Shown here: positions 51,831 to 59,947 of the stretch, piece after piece
Position numbering within the stretch: the stretch's first letter is position 1
How the letters are laid out: each line of letters begins with the position of its first letter
Source of the DNA: Deltaproteobacteria bacterium
GTDB lineage: Bacteria; Desulfobacterota; Binatia; UBA1149; SPBQ01
Assembly: GCA_029262375.1 (NCBI GenBank)
Contig: JAJCZM010000007.1
Coordinates: 224,559 to 288,558 of the forward strand
Direction of reading: 5' to 3'
Length of the DNA: 64,000 nucleotides
Position numbers and translations under genes: made by a program
Notes under the pieces: model-generated
Databases searched by the model: none
What the model saw: only the letters and a program-made list of their open reading frames with translations
What the model was told of the DNA's origin: nothing

Positions 51831-53237
51831 ATGGCATTTACCAGACGACAATTCTTGAAACGCGCGGGTGTAGCCGCGGCCTCGTCGATGATCGCGCCAA
51901 GCATCTTCGGCAGCCCGTTCGTGCGAAACGCGTTCGCAGACACGATCGGAGACCGCTATTTGGTCGTGCTCTATCTCGACGGCGGTAACGACGGTCTCAA
52001 CACCATCGTACCGATCGACGACCCGGCCGGCTATCGCACCGCCTACGAGATGTTCCGCGGCGCCGGCGGCGGCGGCATCCGAATTGAACCCGGCGAGCTG
52101 TCAGTGCCTTCCGTCGTCTCGGCGCAGGACCCCGGCACGACGACGGAGCTCGGATTCCACCCCGGCCTCGCTCCGCTCAGCGCCATGTACGACGCCGGCA
52201 ACGTCGCGGTGATTCAGGGCTGCGGCTACCCCGACTACAACCTCTCGCACGCGACGTCACAGATGATCTGGGAGACGGCCAACCCCACGGGGAACCCTGC
52301 GATCACCGGATCCGGCTGGGCCGGTCGTCACCTGGCGCTCGAGTACGGCCCGCAGGACATCTACGGCGTCACGATCGACAACTCGATCGCCGGAGAACTG
52401 CGCACGTCGGGAACCAGCGTGCTGGCGATCAATCGCTTGAGTCGTTTCGGCTTCCCCTTCGACGACTTCGACACCGACGAATCCATCTATGCCGAGGCAT
52501 TCCAGGATCTCGCCAACCAGGCAGCGGCGAGTCCGCAGCCGCTCATGTCGTTGCTCGGCAACGCGGGCGCGTCCACCTACGATGCGACGCAGGCCTACCC
52601 ACCGTTGGACGATCTCTACGAAACGGCTCGATCGGGCTTCGACATCGCATACAGCGCTCTGGGTACGAGCACCGCGAAGGACCTGCGCGAAGTCGCAAAG
52701 TGCATCTTCGGTGTCGCGACCGGCCAGCCGAACGTCAATGCGCGATTCTACCAAGTGCGCAACGGCGGCTACGACACCCATGCCGACCAAGGCGGCGCGA
52801 CCGGACGACACTTCAACCTACACGATGAAGTCGCCAGTGCCGTCGACCTGTTCTTCCAAGACATGAACGACATGGGGATCGGCAACAAAGTGACGATGGT
52901 CGTCTACAGCGAGTTCAGCCGGCGCATCCCGCAAAACGACAACGGCACGGACCATGGTTCGCAGGGTCCCATGTTCGTCATCGGTGAGGCCGTGAACGGC
53001 GGTATGTACGGGAACCACCCGGACATCCTCGATCTCGACGGCAGTGAGAACACGAAATATACGCAGGACAACGGCAACGCCGCGCGTTCTACCGACTTCC
53101 GCGACGTGTTCGGGACGATCCTGAAGAACTGGGTCAATATGCCCGAACCGCAGATCCTGTCGTCGGTCCTGCCGCTCGACACCGGTGCACCCGACGACTT
53201 CTGGACGGTGCAAGACTTCGACCTCGGATTCCTCTAA
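51831..53237 (+). CDS. DUF1501 family protein, Tat-exported
   Basis: A 468-residue protein with a twin-arginine signal ('TRRQFLKRAGVAAASS', ending near residue 38 'RNAFAD'), then 'VVLYLDGGNDGLNT', 'NGGYDTHADQG' and 'HGSQGPMFVIGE', typical DUF1501 blocks related to the alkaline-phosphatase/sulfatase fold. It follows DUF1800 by 19 nt. The pair is common but its function is not established. Confidence 0.9.
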   Translation: MAFTRRQFLKRAGVAAASSMIAPSIFGSPFVRNAFADTIGDRYLVVLYLDGGNDGLNTIVPIDDPAGYRTAYEMFRGAGGGGIRIEPGELSVPSVVSAQDPGTTTELGFHPGLAPLSAMYDAGNVAVIQGCGYPDYNLSHATSQMIWETANPTGNPAITGSGWAGRHLALEYGPQDIYGVTIDNSIAGELRTSGTSVLAINRLSRFGFPFDDFDTDESIYAEAFQDLANQAAASPQPLMSLLGNAGASTYDATQAYPPLDDLYETARSGFDIAYSALGTSTAKDLREVAKCIFGVATGQPNVNARFYQVRNGGYDTHADQGGATGRHFNLHDEVASAVDLFFQDMNDMGIGNKVTMVVYSEFSRRIPQNDNGTDHGSQGPMFVIGEAVNGGMYGNHPDILDLDGSENTKYTQDNGNAARSTDFRDVFGTILKNWVNMPEPQILSSVLPLDTGAPDDFWTVQDFDLGFL

Positions 53238-53249
53238 GACCGGCTCGGC

Positions 53250-54917
53250 ATGCGAATTGCCGAGTACTGTCGCGCGGAAGACGACTTCCTTCTGCTACCG
53301 ATCGAGCATCTGGGCCCCGACGGCCCGGATGCCGGTCTGGCAGCGTTCCTTCTAGACACTTGTGAGTGGTCGGCTGCGCGTGTCGCGTTGCTCGGCGACG
53401 CGCTGCGCCTGTACTGGTCGCGCTGTCACGCGCTGGCAGAAAAGACGCGAGCGTGGCCGCGCCCACGCATTCGCAACATCGGTATCGCCCGCGACGTTGC
53501 GTCGCTGCGTCCGTATGCGCAGGTTCTCAATACGAGTACCTGGTCGCTGTACGATAGCGACTTCGACGTCGACACATCGAACGCCGAGTTCATCGCCTAT
53601 TTACTGGCAATCGGCGATTGGATGTCGGTGACCGGTGAAGTCACGCAGGTGCCGGTGTTGAGTGCGGCGTGGTGGATCGTTGCGGACGACGAAGCCGCCG
53701 CGGCGTTCAGCACTGCCGCGAAACGCAGCACACGCCCCGACGCGGATGCACTCACGGCCGTCGCACGTGCACTGCCGTGGCTCAGCAATCTACGCCAACG
53801 GTCCTTACGCCCGGCCGACGCCGGCGATGTCGTCCGCGAGATTCCCGCCAGCGGCCTGCAGGTACCGAAGCGTCACGAGACGAAACCGCCGAAACTGATC
53901 AAAGCCACACAAGAAGCCGCGATTGCGGCGGTCGAGGCGCACCGGCGCGCGTGGCGCAGCGACAGTGGAGGCCGTGCGAAAGCGACGCTTCTCGAGTGGC
54001 TGCAGGAGACGCCCCCCGCTGTGATCATCGCCGGTGCGGACGGGGAGATAGTGTGGGATCCGCAGGAACCGGCGCGCCTCGACGCACTAGAGAACGTACT
54101 CACGAACGCCGACGACGTTGCGCTCGAGTCGATCCATGGCGATCTCGCGCTCATCGATGAACACGGCCGTCGCTTCAACGCCGCGCTGTCGGCGCCGGAC
54201 TCGCTGCCCCCCTGCGACGACGCACTCGCCGAGAGCGGCTACGCCTACATGCATCCGCAGCGCAGCGTGATCGCGTACAACCTGATGGAGCCGGGCATGG
54301 AACGATTGCTCGGCCCCGCGCTTCCGTATGAACGCGCCATGCTGGGCGCACGCGTGCTGCATGAATGGGGACATCTCGCCGACGAGGCGGGATACATGGA
54401 CTGCAGTGTCGACGACCAGCGTCTCGCCGAACTACAGAAAACACTGGCCGACGAACTCGGCCTAGCAGTCGCCGAGTGCGACAGCCGTGCCGCCGAAGCG
54501 ACGCGCGAAGACCTGCAAGAGTTGGCCGCCGGCGGCGACGTCGGTGATGCGCTTGCAGATCTCTTACTGATGCGCACGCCCGACTATCGCGCCAATCTCA
54601 TCGCGCGTGCGTTCATGAGCGAGGCCGAGCGCGAGACGTACGTGCGTCACAATATCCGAACCCTGCGCGGCGAATACACGACGCCGCAGCTCTGGCGCGC
54701 GATCGTGCGCTATCTGTACGAATATCAATACCTGTTGCCCGGGCTGGCGCTGACGAGCATCGAAGATCCGTTCCGGTTCTTCGCGGTGAGCACGGGGTTC
54801 GGCGGGGAGTTCATTGATGAAGGGGTCGTGAGCGAAGAGCGCTTTCTCGGCATCACCGCTGCGCTGACGGCGTTGTTTTCTACGTACCGCGTGGATGTTG
54901 AGAAGATTCGGGTGTAG
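53250..54917 (+). CDS. Unrecognised protein with HExxH zinc-protease-like motif
   Basis: A 555-residue protein without a signal peptide. Residues 371-375 are 'HEWGH' in 'VLHEWGHLADEAGYMD', the HExxH zinc motif of metallopeptidases, with acidic residues after it that may be the third ligand. Other regions are acidic and helical and I do not recognise a family. It begins 12 nt after the DUF1501 stop and is probably in the same operon. It could be a cytoplasmic peptidase or an inactive relative. Confidence 0.65.
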   Translation: MRIAEYCRAEDDFLLLPIEHLGPDGPDAGLAAFLLDTCEWSAARVALLGDALRLYWSRCHALAEKTRAWPRPRIRNIGIARDVASLRPYAQVLNTSTWSLYDSDFDVDTSNAEFIAYLLAIGDWMSVTGEVTQVPVLSAAWWIVADDEAAAAFSTAAKRSTRPDADALTAVARALPWLSNLRQRSLRPADAGDVVREIPASGLQVPKRHETKPPKLIKATQEAAIAAVEAHRRAWRSDSGGRAKATLLEWLQETPPAVIIAGADGEIVWDPQEPARLDALENVLTNADDVALESIHGDLALIDEHGRRFNAALSAPDSLPPCDDALAESGYAYMHPQRSVIAYNLMEPGMERLLGPALPYERAMLGARVLHEWGHLADEAGYMDCSVDDQRLAELQKTLADELGLAVAECDSRAAEATREDLQELAAGGDVGDALADLLLMRTPDYRANLIARAFMSEAERETYVRHNIRTLRGEYTTPQLWRAIVRYLYEYQYLLPGLALTSIEDPFRFFAVSTGFGGEFIDEGVVSEERFLGITAALTALFSTYRVDVEKIRV

Positions 54918-55045
54918 TGCAGCCCGAGCGGCGCGAAGAGCGGCCAGTCGATTCGATCGGCTAAACATTGCGCCGCACCCCTATCCGTGTACACTCAAGG
55001 CCGTCTGGCGCTGGCCATACTCAGGCGAGCGAGGAGAAAGTAGCA

Positions 55046-55456
55046 ATGTTGATCGAAGGCCGAATCGTTCGCGACGGGCGCTGGTACTTGGCCGAGATCC
55101 CCCTGCTCGACGCCGTGACACAAGCCCGCACGCGCAAAGCCGTCCTTGCGATGGCTGCCGATTGGGTGAGAACCTTGGCGCCAGGTGACGAGGTCAGCGT
55201 CTCGGCACGGTGGATCGGCGGAGACCGGTTCGTACTGAACTGCGAGCCGGCCGAAGCGATGATCGCGATGGCGCTGCGCCGCAGGCGCGAGGCAGCGGGA
55301 CTTTCACTTGCACAAGTCGCCGAGCGTATCGGAGCGAAATCTAGAAACGCTTATGCCCGCTACGAACAAGGAACCGCACTGCCCACGATCACGAAGCTGG
55401 CCGAATTGTTCCGGGCAGTCGACCCGGATCACGACCTGACGCTGACCGTGGTGTGA
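55046..55456 (+). CDS. HicB-like/HTH (Xre) antitoxin-like regulator, no toxin seen
   Basis: A 136-residue protein. The N-terminal 60 residues ('GRIVRDGRWYLAEIPLLD...TQARTRKAVLAMAADWV') resemble the HicB partial RNase-H fold, and the C-terminal 70 hold a helix-turn-helix of Xre type ('SLAQVAERIGAKSRNAYARYEQG'). HicB antitoxins normally pair with a ~60-residue HicA; none is seen within 500 nt on either side. GGAG lies 9 nt before the ATG. It could be an orphan antitoxin or a simple regulator. Confidence 0.7.
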   Translation: MLIEGRIVRDGRWYLAEIPLLDAVTQARTRKAVLAMAADWVRTLAPGDEVSVSARWIGGDRFVLNCEPAEAMIAMALRRRREAAGLSLAQVAERIGAKSRNAYARYEQGTALPTITKLAELFRAVDPDHDLTLTVV

Positions 55457-55615
55457 AGCGACAATCCCCGCGAAGAGGGTAGGGAATGCCCAATCTAGAT
55501 CGCACCTGAATTCCACTAAACTTGGCTCCTAGCCTACCCCTGATTGACTCGTCATCGCCCGAAGCACTACCATTCGCGTAGCTAGACAGAGCCAATCAGT
55601 TAAAGGAGATCCCCA

Positions 55616-56212
55616 ATGAAGCCACACAAAGCGCCGTTGGTCTCGATTTTTACAGCGGCATTTGTGCTGCTGGCCTTGCTGGCACCTCACGCTGCCGATG
55701 CCACCGCCAAGCTGAAGTTCAAGTACCCAAGGAAGCTCGACCGGCTTCAGGTCGATTTCCGCGCCCAGCCCGTTTCCAACGTGCACCCGGCAAGCGAGCA
55801 GGTGGTCTTCCGGATCAGCAACCTCACCGGCACGCTCTTCCAACAGGCCTTCGCTCCCGGCACGTTCTTCGCCAACGGCAATGGCAGCTGGTTCAGGTAC
55901 AAGGTAAAGCCCACAGGAGCGGCACAGATTTACAGCTTCGCGATGAAAGTAGACCCGGTAGGCGGGTTACTCGGGAGGGGAGAGTGGCGCATCAAGGCCA
56001 AGATGGACGCCGACCTAGGCCAAGCCGACCCCACTCGCAACACCGGTACCACGGTGGCCGAGCTCGCCCCGATGACCGTGCAAATCACAATTGGCGACGA
56101 CCCGCTCGCGGACACGTCAGATTGGGAGTTCGTCGGGAATACGGATGGTGCGACCGTCAAACGGTCGAGGGGCTGGAGGCTACAGGAGCACTTCTTGTTC
56201 GTAACGCCGTAG
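55616..56212 (+). CDS. Small secreted protein with the shared C-terminal beta domain
   Basis: A 198-residue protein with a signal peptide (ending about residue 29) and a single beta-rich domain: 'WFRYKVKPTGAAQIYSF' and 'MTVQITIGDD'. It has the order and spacing of the C-terminal domain of the proteins at 31650-34343 and 34584-36542, which suggests one domain used as a stand-alone protein here. AAAGGAGA precedes the ATG. Function unknown. Confidence 0.7.
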   Translation: MKPHKAPLVSIFTAAFVLLALLAPHAADATAKLKFKYPRKLDRLQVDFRAQPVSNVHPASEQVVFRISNLTGTLFQQAFAPGTFFANGNGSWFRYKVKPTGAAQIYSFAMKVDPVGGLLGRGEWRIKAKMDADLGQADPTRNTGTTVAELAPMTVQITIGDDPLADTSDWEFVGNTDGATVKRSRGWRLQEHFLFVTP

Positions 56213-56322
56213 CTTCACGCGCGATGCTCACTATTTGCTTGATGCCCACAACGAACGACGCCCCAGGGCTTTCGATAAACCCCTGAGGCGCGTTGTAGGC
56301 TCCCTATCTGTAAGGGGAAAAA

Positions 56323-56398
56323 TGGTGGAGCCGAGGGGGATCGAACCCCTGACCTCCTGGCTGCCAGCCAGGCGCTCTCCCAGCTGAGCTACGGCCCC
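56323..56398 (-). tRNA. tRNA-Ala(GGC)
   Basis: A 76-nt cloverleaf on the minus strand: acceptor GGGGCCG pairs with CGGCTCC, including the G3-U70 pair that identifies alanine. The anticodon stem is CCTGG/CCAGG with loop CTGGCAG (anticodon GGC). The T-arm has GGGGTTCGATCCCC. CCA is encoded. It reads GCC/GCU codons. Confidence 0.97.
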
Positions 56399-56452
56399 GG
56401 AAGGCCAGGATACTAGAGCGTTTTTCGGGCGCGGACAAGCTGTGGCCCGGTC

Positions 56453-57244
56453 CTATTTCTCGATCTCCAGCTCGCGCATCTGCGTGTACAGGTAGCGCAC
56501 CATCTCGTACTCGAACGGGGAGCCGGTCTCGTGATAGCGGAAGGCCGTATTCGCGCGAGAACTCAGTCCGCGCAGGCCCGCCAGCGTCCAGCGGACCGGC
56601 CACAGATCGTTGTCGCTGAGCCCGATGATCTCGTAGCCCACCAGCGAGAGCGCGTAGTCACCGGCCATGCCGGTCGTGTCTCGCAGGTTCGACGGACCGA
56701 ACAACGGCAGCACCAGGTAGGGGCCGTCGGGCATTCCGTAACGCCCGAGCGTTTGCCCGAAGTCTTCGCTGAGGCGCGCGAGCCCCATCGAAGTCGCCGG
56801 GTCCATCAGGCCCCCGACACCGAGTGTCGAATTCACCACGAGCCGACCTAGCGTGATGCCGGCCGATCGGGGCTTGAGCTGCAGCAGCGAATGCACGAAC
56901 GTCCGCACTTCGCTGACGTTCAGGAAGAAGTTCCAAATCCCCGTCTCGACCGGATCGGGCGTGACGGCGCGGTAGCCGTTCACCGCCGGCAGGAACAATC
57001 GGCGATCAAAGCTCGTGTTGAACGCATAGACGCGTCGATTCCAGCCTTCGATCGGGTCGGAGATGTCGGCCAGCTGATTGCGCACCGAGAATTCGATCAG
57101 ATCGGTTCGAACCGGCAGGTCACCGCTTTCGTCGGCAAAGGCGACTGTCGAGATCGGCGCCGAAACGGTCAGTAAGAACGCGAGCGCGCACGCGCATGAG
57201 ACGGACGCGCGCCGTAAGAAGCGGGCAGCCTTCCTAGCGCGCAT
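56453..57244 (-). CDS. mlaA: MlaA-family outer-membrane lipid asymmetry protein
   Basis: A 263-residue VacJ/MlaA protein: 'DPIEGWNRRVYAFN', 'NFFLNVSEVRTF', 'RLVVNSTLGVGGLMDPATSMGL', 'FGQTLGRYGMPDGPYLVLPLFGPSNLRD'. It removes misplaced phospholipids from the outer leaflet together with the Mla transporter, which is not in the window. It has a signal segment, but no standard lipobox is clear. It starts 11 nt inside the end of the alpha/beta hydrolase gene. Confidence 0.9.
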   Translation of the reverse strand: MRARKAARFLRRASVSCACALAFLLTVSAPISTVAFADESGDLPVRTDLIEFSVRNQLADISDPIEGWNRRVYAFNTSFDRRLFLPAVNGYRAVTPDPVETGIWNFFLNVSEVRTFVHSLLQLKPRSAGITLGRLVVNSTLGVGGLMDPATSMGLARLSEDFGQTLGRYGMPDGPYLVLPLFGPSNLRDTTGMAGDYALSLVGYEIIGLSDNDLWPVRWTLAGLRGLSSRANTAFRYHETGSPFEYEMVRYLYTQMRELEIEK

Positions 57245-58580
57245 CTTCCTGCCCCTGCCCCGTGAAGAACTCGATCATGAATTTGACGTTGTCTCGGTGA
57301 GCGATGTTCCCGCAGTGGCCGCCGCGAGGATACGTCTTGATACGCGTCCCGAACACCTGCTTCAGATAGTCGAGTTCACCGGGACCGAGAATGATCTCGT
57401 CCTCGTTGGTGACGACACCGATGTGCTCGGCGGATGCCAGGTACCCTTCGATCGCAAGAAGGCTGACCGTGCGTAGAATTTCCTCACGCGTCGTACCGGG
57501 ATTGCTCGCCATGAGCGCGGGAATTACTAGATCGTCGGCATACTCGGTAAAGCGCACAGCGTGACTGGCGCGGGCGTAGGTCGTCAGCGAGTCGTATTTT
57601 CCAAGCGCGGCGTTGCGCGGGACGATATACCCGCTGCCGTTCATGACGTCGGCTCCAAACACCATGTTGGCGGACGCGATCCTGAATGCGATCGCGATCA
57701 GCGCCTGCGCAACCTGAATCTCGCGCGCGTCGGCCGCCGGCGGGAACCGACTCTTGGTCTGCTCGTAGACCGAATAAACGAACTCCCCGTCGAGACGCAG
57801 CACATCGGTCTCGCGGTACAGAACAGCGAGATCCCGGATCACGCCGTCGAGAAATTTGCCGACGCCGCGCGCGCCACCGGGGATCGCATCTTCGAGCAGC
57901 TGATCGAAGATGCGGGCCGAGTTGTAGAGATTGACCGCGGGGTTGATCATCAACACGCGCTTGAAATCGAAAGCACCGCGTTCTTCGTCGAGCTTGGCTA
58001 AGAATGCAGCGTGCGAGCCACCGAGACTGTAGCCGGTAAGATGAAACTCGGAGACTTCGATTTCGTCGCGGACGCTCTCGTAGGCCGCGAGCATGACGTC
58101 GTACAGATCGGCCACGTCGCTGCTCGGCATTCCTGGTAGATGCGAACGCGATGCGTTGACGAGAAAATTGAGCTGCGTCGGCGATGAGATCGAGATCACA
58201 TGGAAACCGGCACCGTATAGCGCGCGCCCCAGTGTGATGATGGTCTCGCCTTTGTAGTGCGATCCGGTGCCCGCGATGATGAACACCAATGGGGCGCGAC
58301 GCGGCTGCGGCGCGAATCCGAACTTCAGGCCGCGTTCGTACCAAAATACTTCGGGGATCTCCGAGCCGTGCGCGATGTCGAGCGTGCGCGCCTCCCCCGG
58401 AACGTCGACCGGTAGATCGGCGCTGAACTCCACCGGCGTGCCGAGAACCGTGGCGACATACGGATTGTCGATCGGGTAGTCATACGCCTGCGCGAAACAT
58501 GGCGAGAACAGCGTAGCAACGAGAAGTAGTGCCCGGCCGGCGACGCAGATGGCCCGCAGCCTGAAACAGAGATCGTACAT
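57234..58580 (-). CDS. Secreted alpha/beta hydrolase coupled to mlaA
   Basis: A 448-residue protein with a signal peptide (about residues 1-32, ending 'CFAQA'). The alpha/beta hydrolase core has 'LVFIIAGTGSHYKG' and the nucleophile elbow 'LTGYSLGGSHA' (GxSxG), with a possible catalytic His in 'RGGHCGNIAHRD'. It is a periplasmic serine hydrolase, perhaps a lipase or esterase. It overlaps mlaA by 11 nt, so a function in phospholipid handling is likely. ATG at 58580 is chosen; the frame is open to 58658. Confidence 0.78.
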   Translation of the reverse strand: MYDLCFRLRAICVAGRALLLVATLFSPCFAQAYDYPIDNPYVATVLGTPVEFSADLPVDVPGEARTLDIAHGSEIPEVFWYERGLKFGFAPQPRRAPLVFIIAGTGSHYKGETIITLGRALYGAGFHVISISSPTQLNFLVNASRSHLPGMPSSDVADLYDVMLAAYESVRDEIEVSEFHLTGYSLGGSHAAFLAKLDEERGAFDFKRVLMINPAVNLYNSARIFDQLLEDAIPGGARGVGKFLDGVIRDLAVLYRETDVLRLDGEFVYSVYEQTKSRFPPAADAREIQVAQALIAIAFRIASANMVFGADVMNGSGYIVPRNAALGKYDSLTTYARASHAVRFTEYADDLVIPALMASNPGTTREEILRTVSLLAIEGYLASAEHIGVVTNEDEIILGPGELDYLKQVFGTRIKTYPRGGHCGNIAHRDNVKFMIEFFTGQGQEDAR

Positions 58581-58710
58581 AGGGTTCCGAGGTTTTCCGA
58601 TACGGCCGCTTATGTCACGGGGGACACCGCATAGGCTGGATCGTCCCCACCAGCCCAACCGACGAACGGCTATCGAGTCATCTCATCGCGCGAGCGCCAC
58701 GATTGCATAG

Positions 58711-59943
58711 CTACTCAACAGCCGATGAAGTACCCAGCGGATACTTCACTTCGACATGGGTTCCACGGCCTTCCTGAGAATCGATCTTCAACCGGCCGCC
58801 GCCAAGCAGCAATCTCTGTTGCAGGCTGAAGAGCCCGAAACCCCCTCCACTAGTCGCGACGCGAATGGGGTCGGGGACGGCAAAGCCGGCACCATCGTCT
58901 GCAACCCTGACGACGACCTGCTCGTCTTCCACACGCACTTCCACGCGTACACACTTTGCGTTCGCGTGTTTACCGACGTTACGCATGAGCTCTCGCAATG
59001 CCTGGTAGAGCAGTATCGTCGCGCTCTCGTCCGGCGCATCGAGCGGGCCATACAATGCCAACGCGACACGGTAACCGTAGCGCTCTTCCATACCGTCGCA
59101 CAACGCTTCAACTGCCGGAGCGAAACCCAGATCTGGCAAGATCGAGCTACAGATCTCCGTCAAGAATTCACGCATCGTGCGGATGCTCACTTGCAGACCC
59201 TGCCTCGCGGCCGCGAGTCGGCCGGAAATCCCGTTGCCGGAGTAATCCGCCTCGAGTTGTCCCAACGCCATCGCCAGTCCGGCGAGTTCCTGAAGCGTTG
59301 TATCGTGGAGTTCCGCCGCGATCCTCTGCCGCTCCTGCTCGGCCGCAATCGGTAGTACCGCCGCAAGTCGGCGCAGCTCGCGTTCGTTCGCGAGGAGCTC
59401 GGTTTCGGCTCGCTCGCGCTCGAGCCGGTCGTCGTCTCTAGCGATAGCGATCTGAGCCAGACTCGCCGCTCCGAGGACGAGGGTGGACATCGTCTCGGTG
59501 AACGTGCCCGGGTTTTCGTTGTATTCGGCCGTGAGAAACCCGATCGCGTTCTCGCTTGGATGAAACAACGGCGCAATCACAATCGAACGTATCCGCGCGC
59601 GCCTCGCGGTATCTCGATTCATGAGCTCGCCATCTGCGGCCCGATTCTCGAGGACAAAGCTGCGGGTCTCGATCGCCCTGCTGATCAACGGGTCGTCGAG
59701 ACGTACTCGATGCCGATCGAAGAACTTCACGATATCCGGCGGATTCCCGTAGTTGTGCTTGCCTCGGTAGTAGCCGCCGTCGAGTAGAAAGATGCTGCTG
59801 CGATCGCAGCCGAGTAGCTCAACGGTCGATTTACAGATCCCGTCGAGCGCAGCCGATCGGTGCGGCGCCGCGGCCACGCGTTCTGCTAGAGCGAGGACGC
59901 CGGCCGCCAACGCGCCGTTGTCTATGGATGCGGTATCACTCAC
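58711..59943 (-). CDS. GAF-domain sensor histidine kinase (HisKA_3 type)
   Basis: A 410-residue soluble kinase: a GAF domain (about 25-170), a dimerisation/phosphoacceptor helix with His213 in 'AAELHDTTLQELAGL', and an HATPase domain ('ELMRNVGKHANAKCVRV', 'VADDGAGF', 'GFGLFSLQQRL'). This is the NarL-partner class. There is no response regulator next to it. It begins 4 nt after the stop of the SMP-30-like gene, so they may be co-transcribed, which is odd for this pair. Confidence 0.87.
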   Translation of the reverse strand: MSDTASIDNGALAAGVLALAERVAAAPHRSAALDGICKSTVELLGCDRSSIFLLDGGYYRGKHNYGNPPDIVKFFDRHRVRLDDPLISRAIETRSFVLENRAADGELMNRDTARRARIRSIVIAPLFHPSENAIGFLTAEYNENPGTFTETMSTLVLGAASLAQIAIARDDDRLERERAETELLANERELRRLAAVLPIAAEQERQRIAAELHDTTLQELAGLAMALGQLEADYSGNGISGRLAAARQGLQVSIRTMREFLTEICSSILPDLGFAPAVEALCDGMEERYGYRVALALYGPLDAPDESATILLYQALRELMRNVGKHANAKCVRVEVRVEDEQVVVRVADDGAGFAVPDPIRVATSGGGFGLFSLQQRLLLGGGRLKIDSQEGRGTHVEVKYPLGTSSAVE

Positions 59944-59947
59944 TCCA

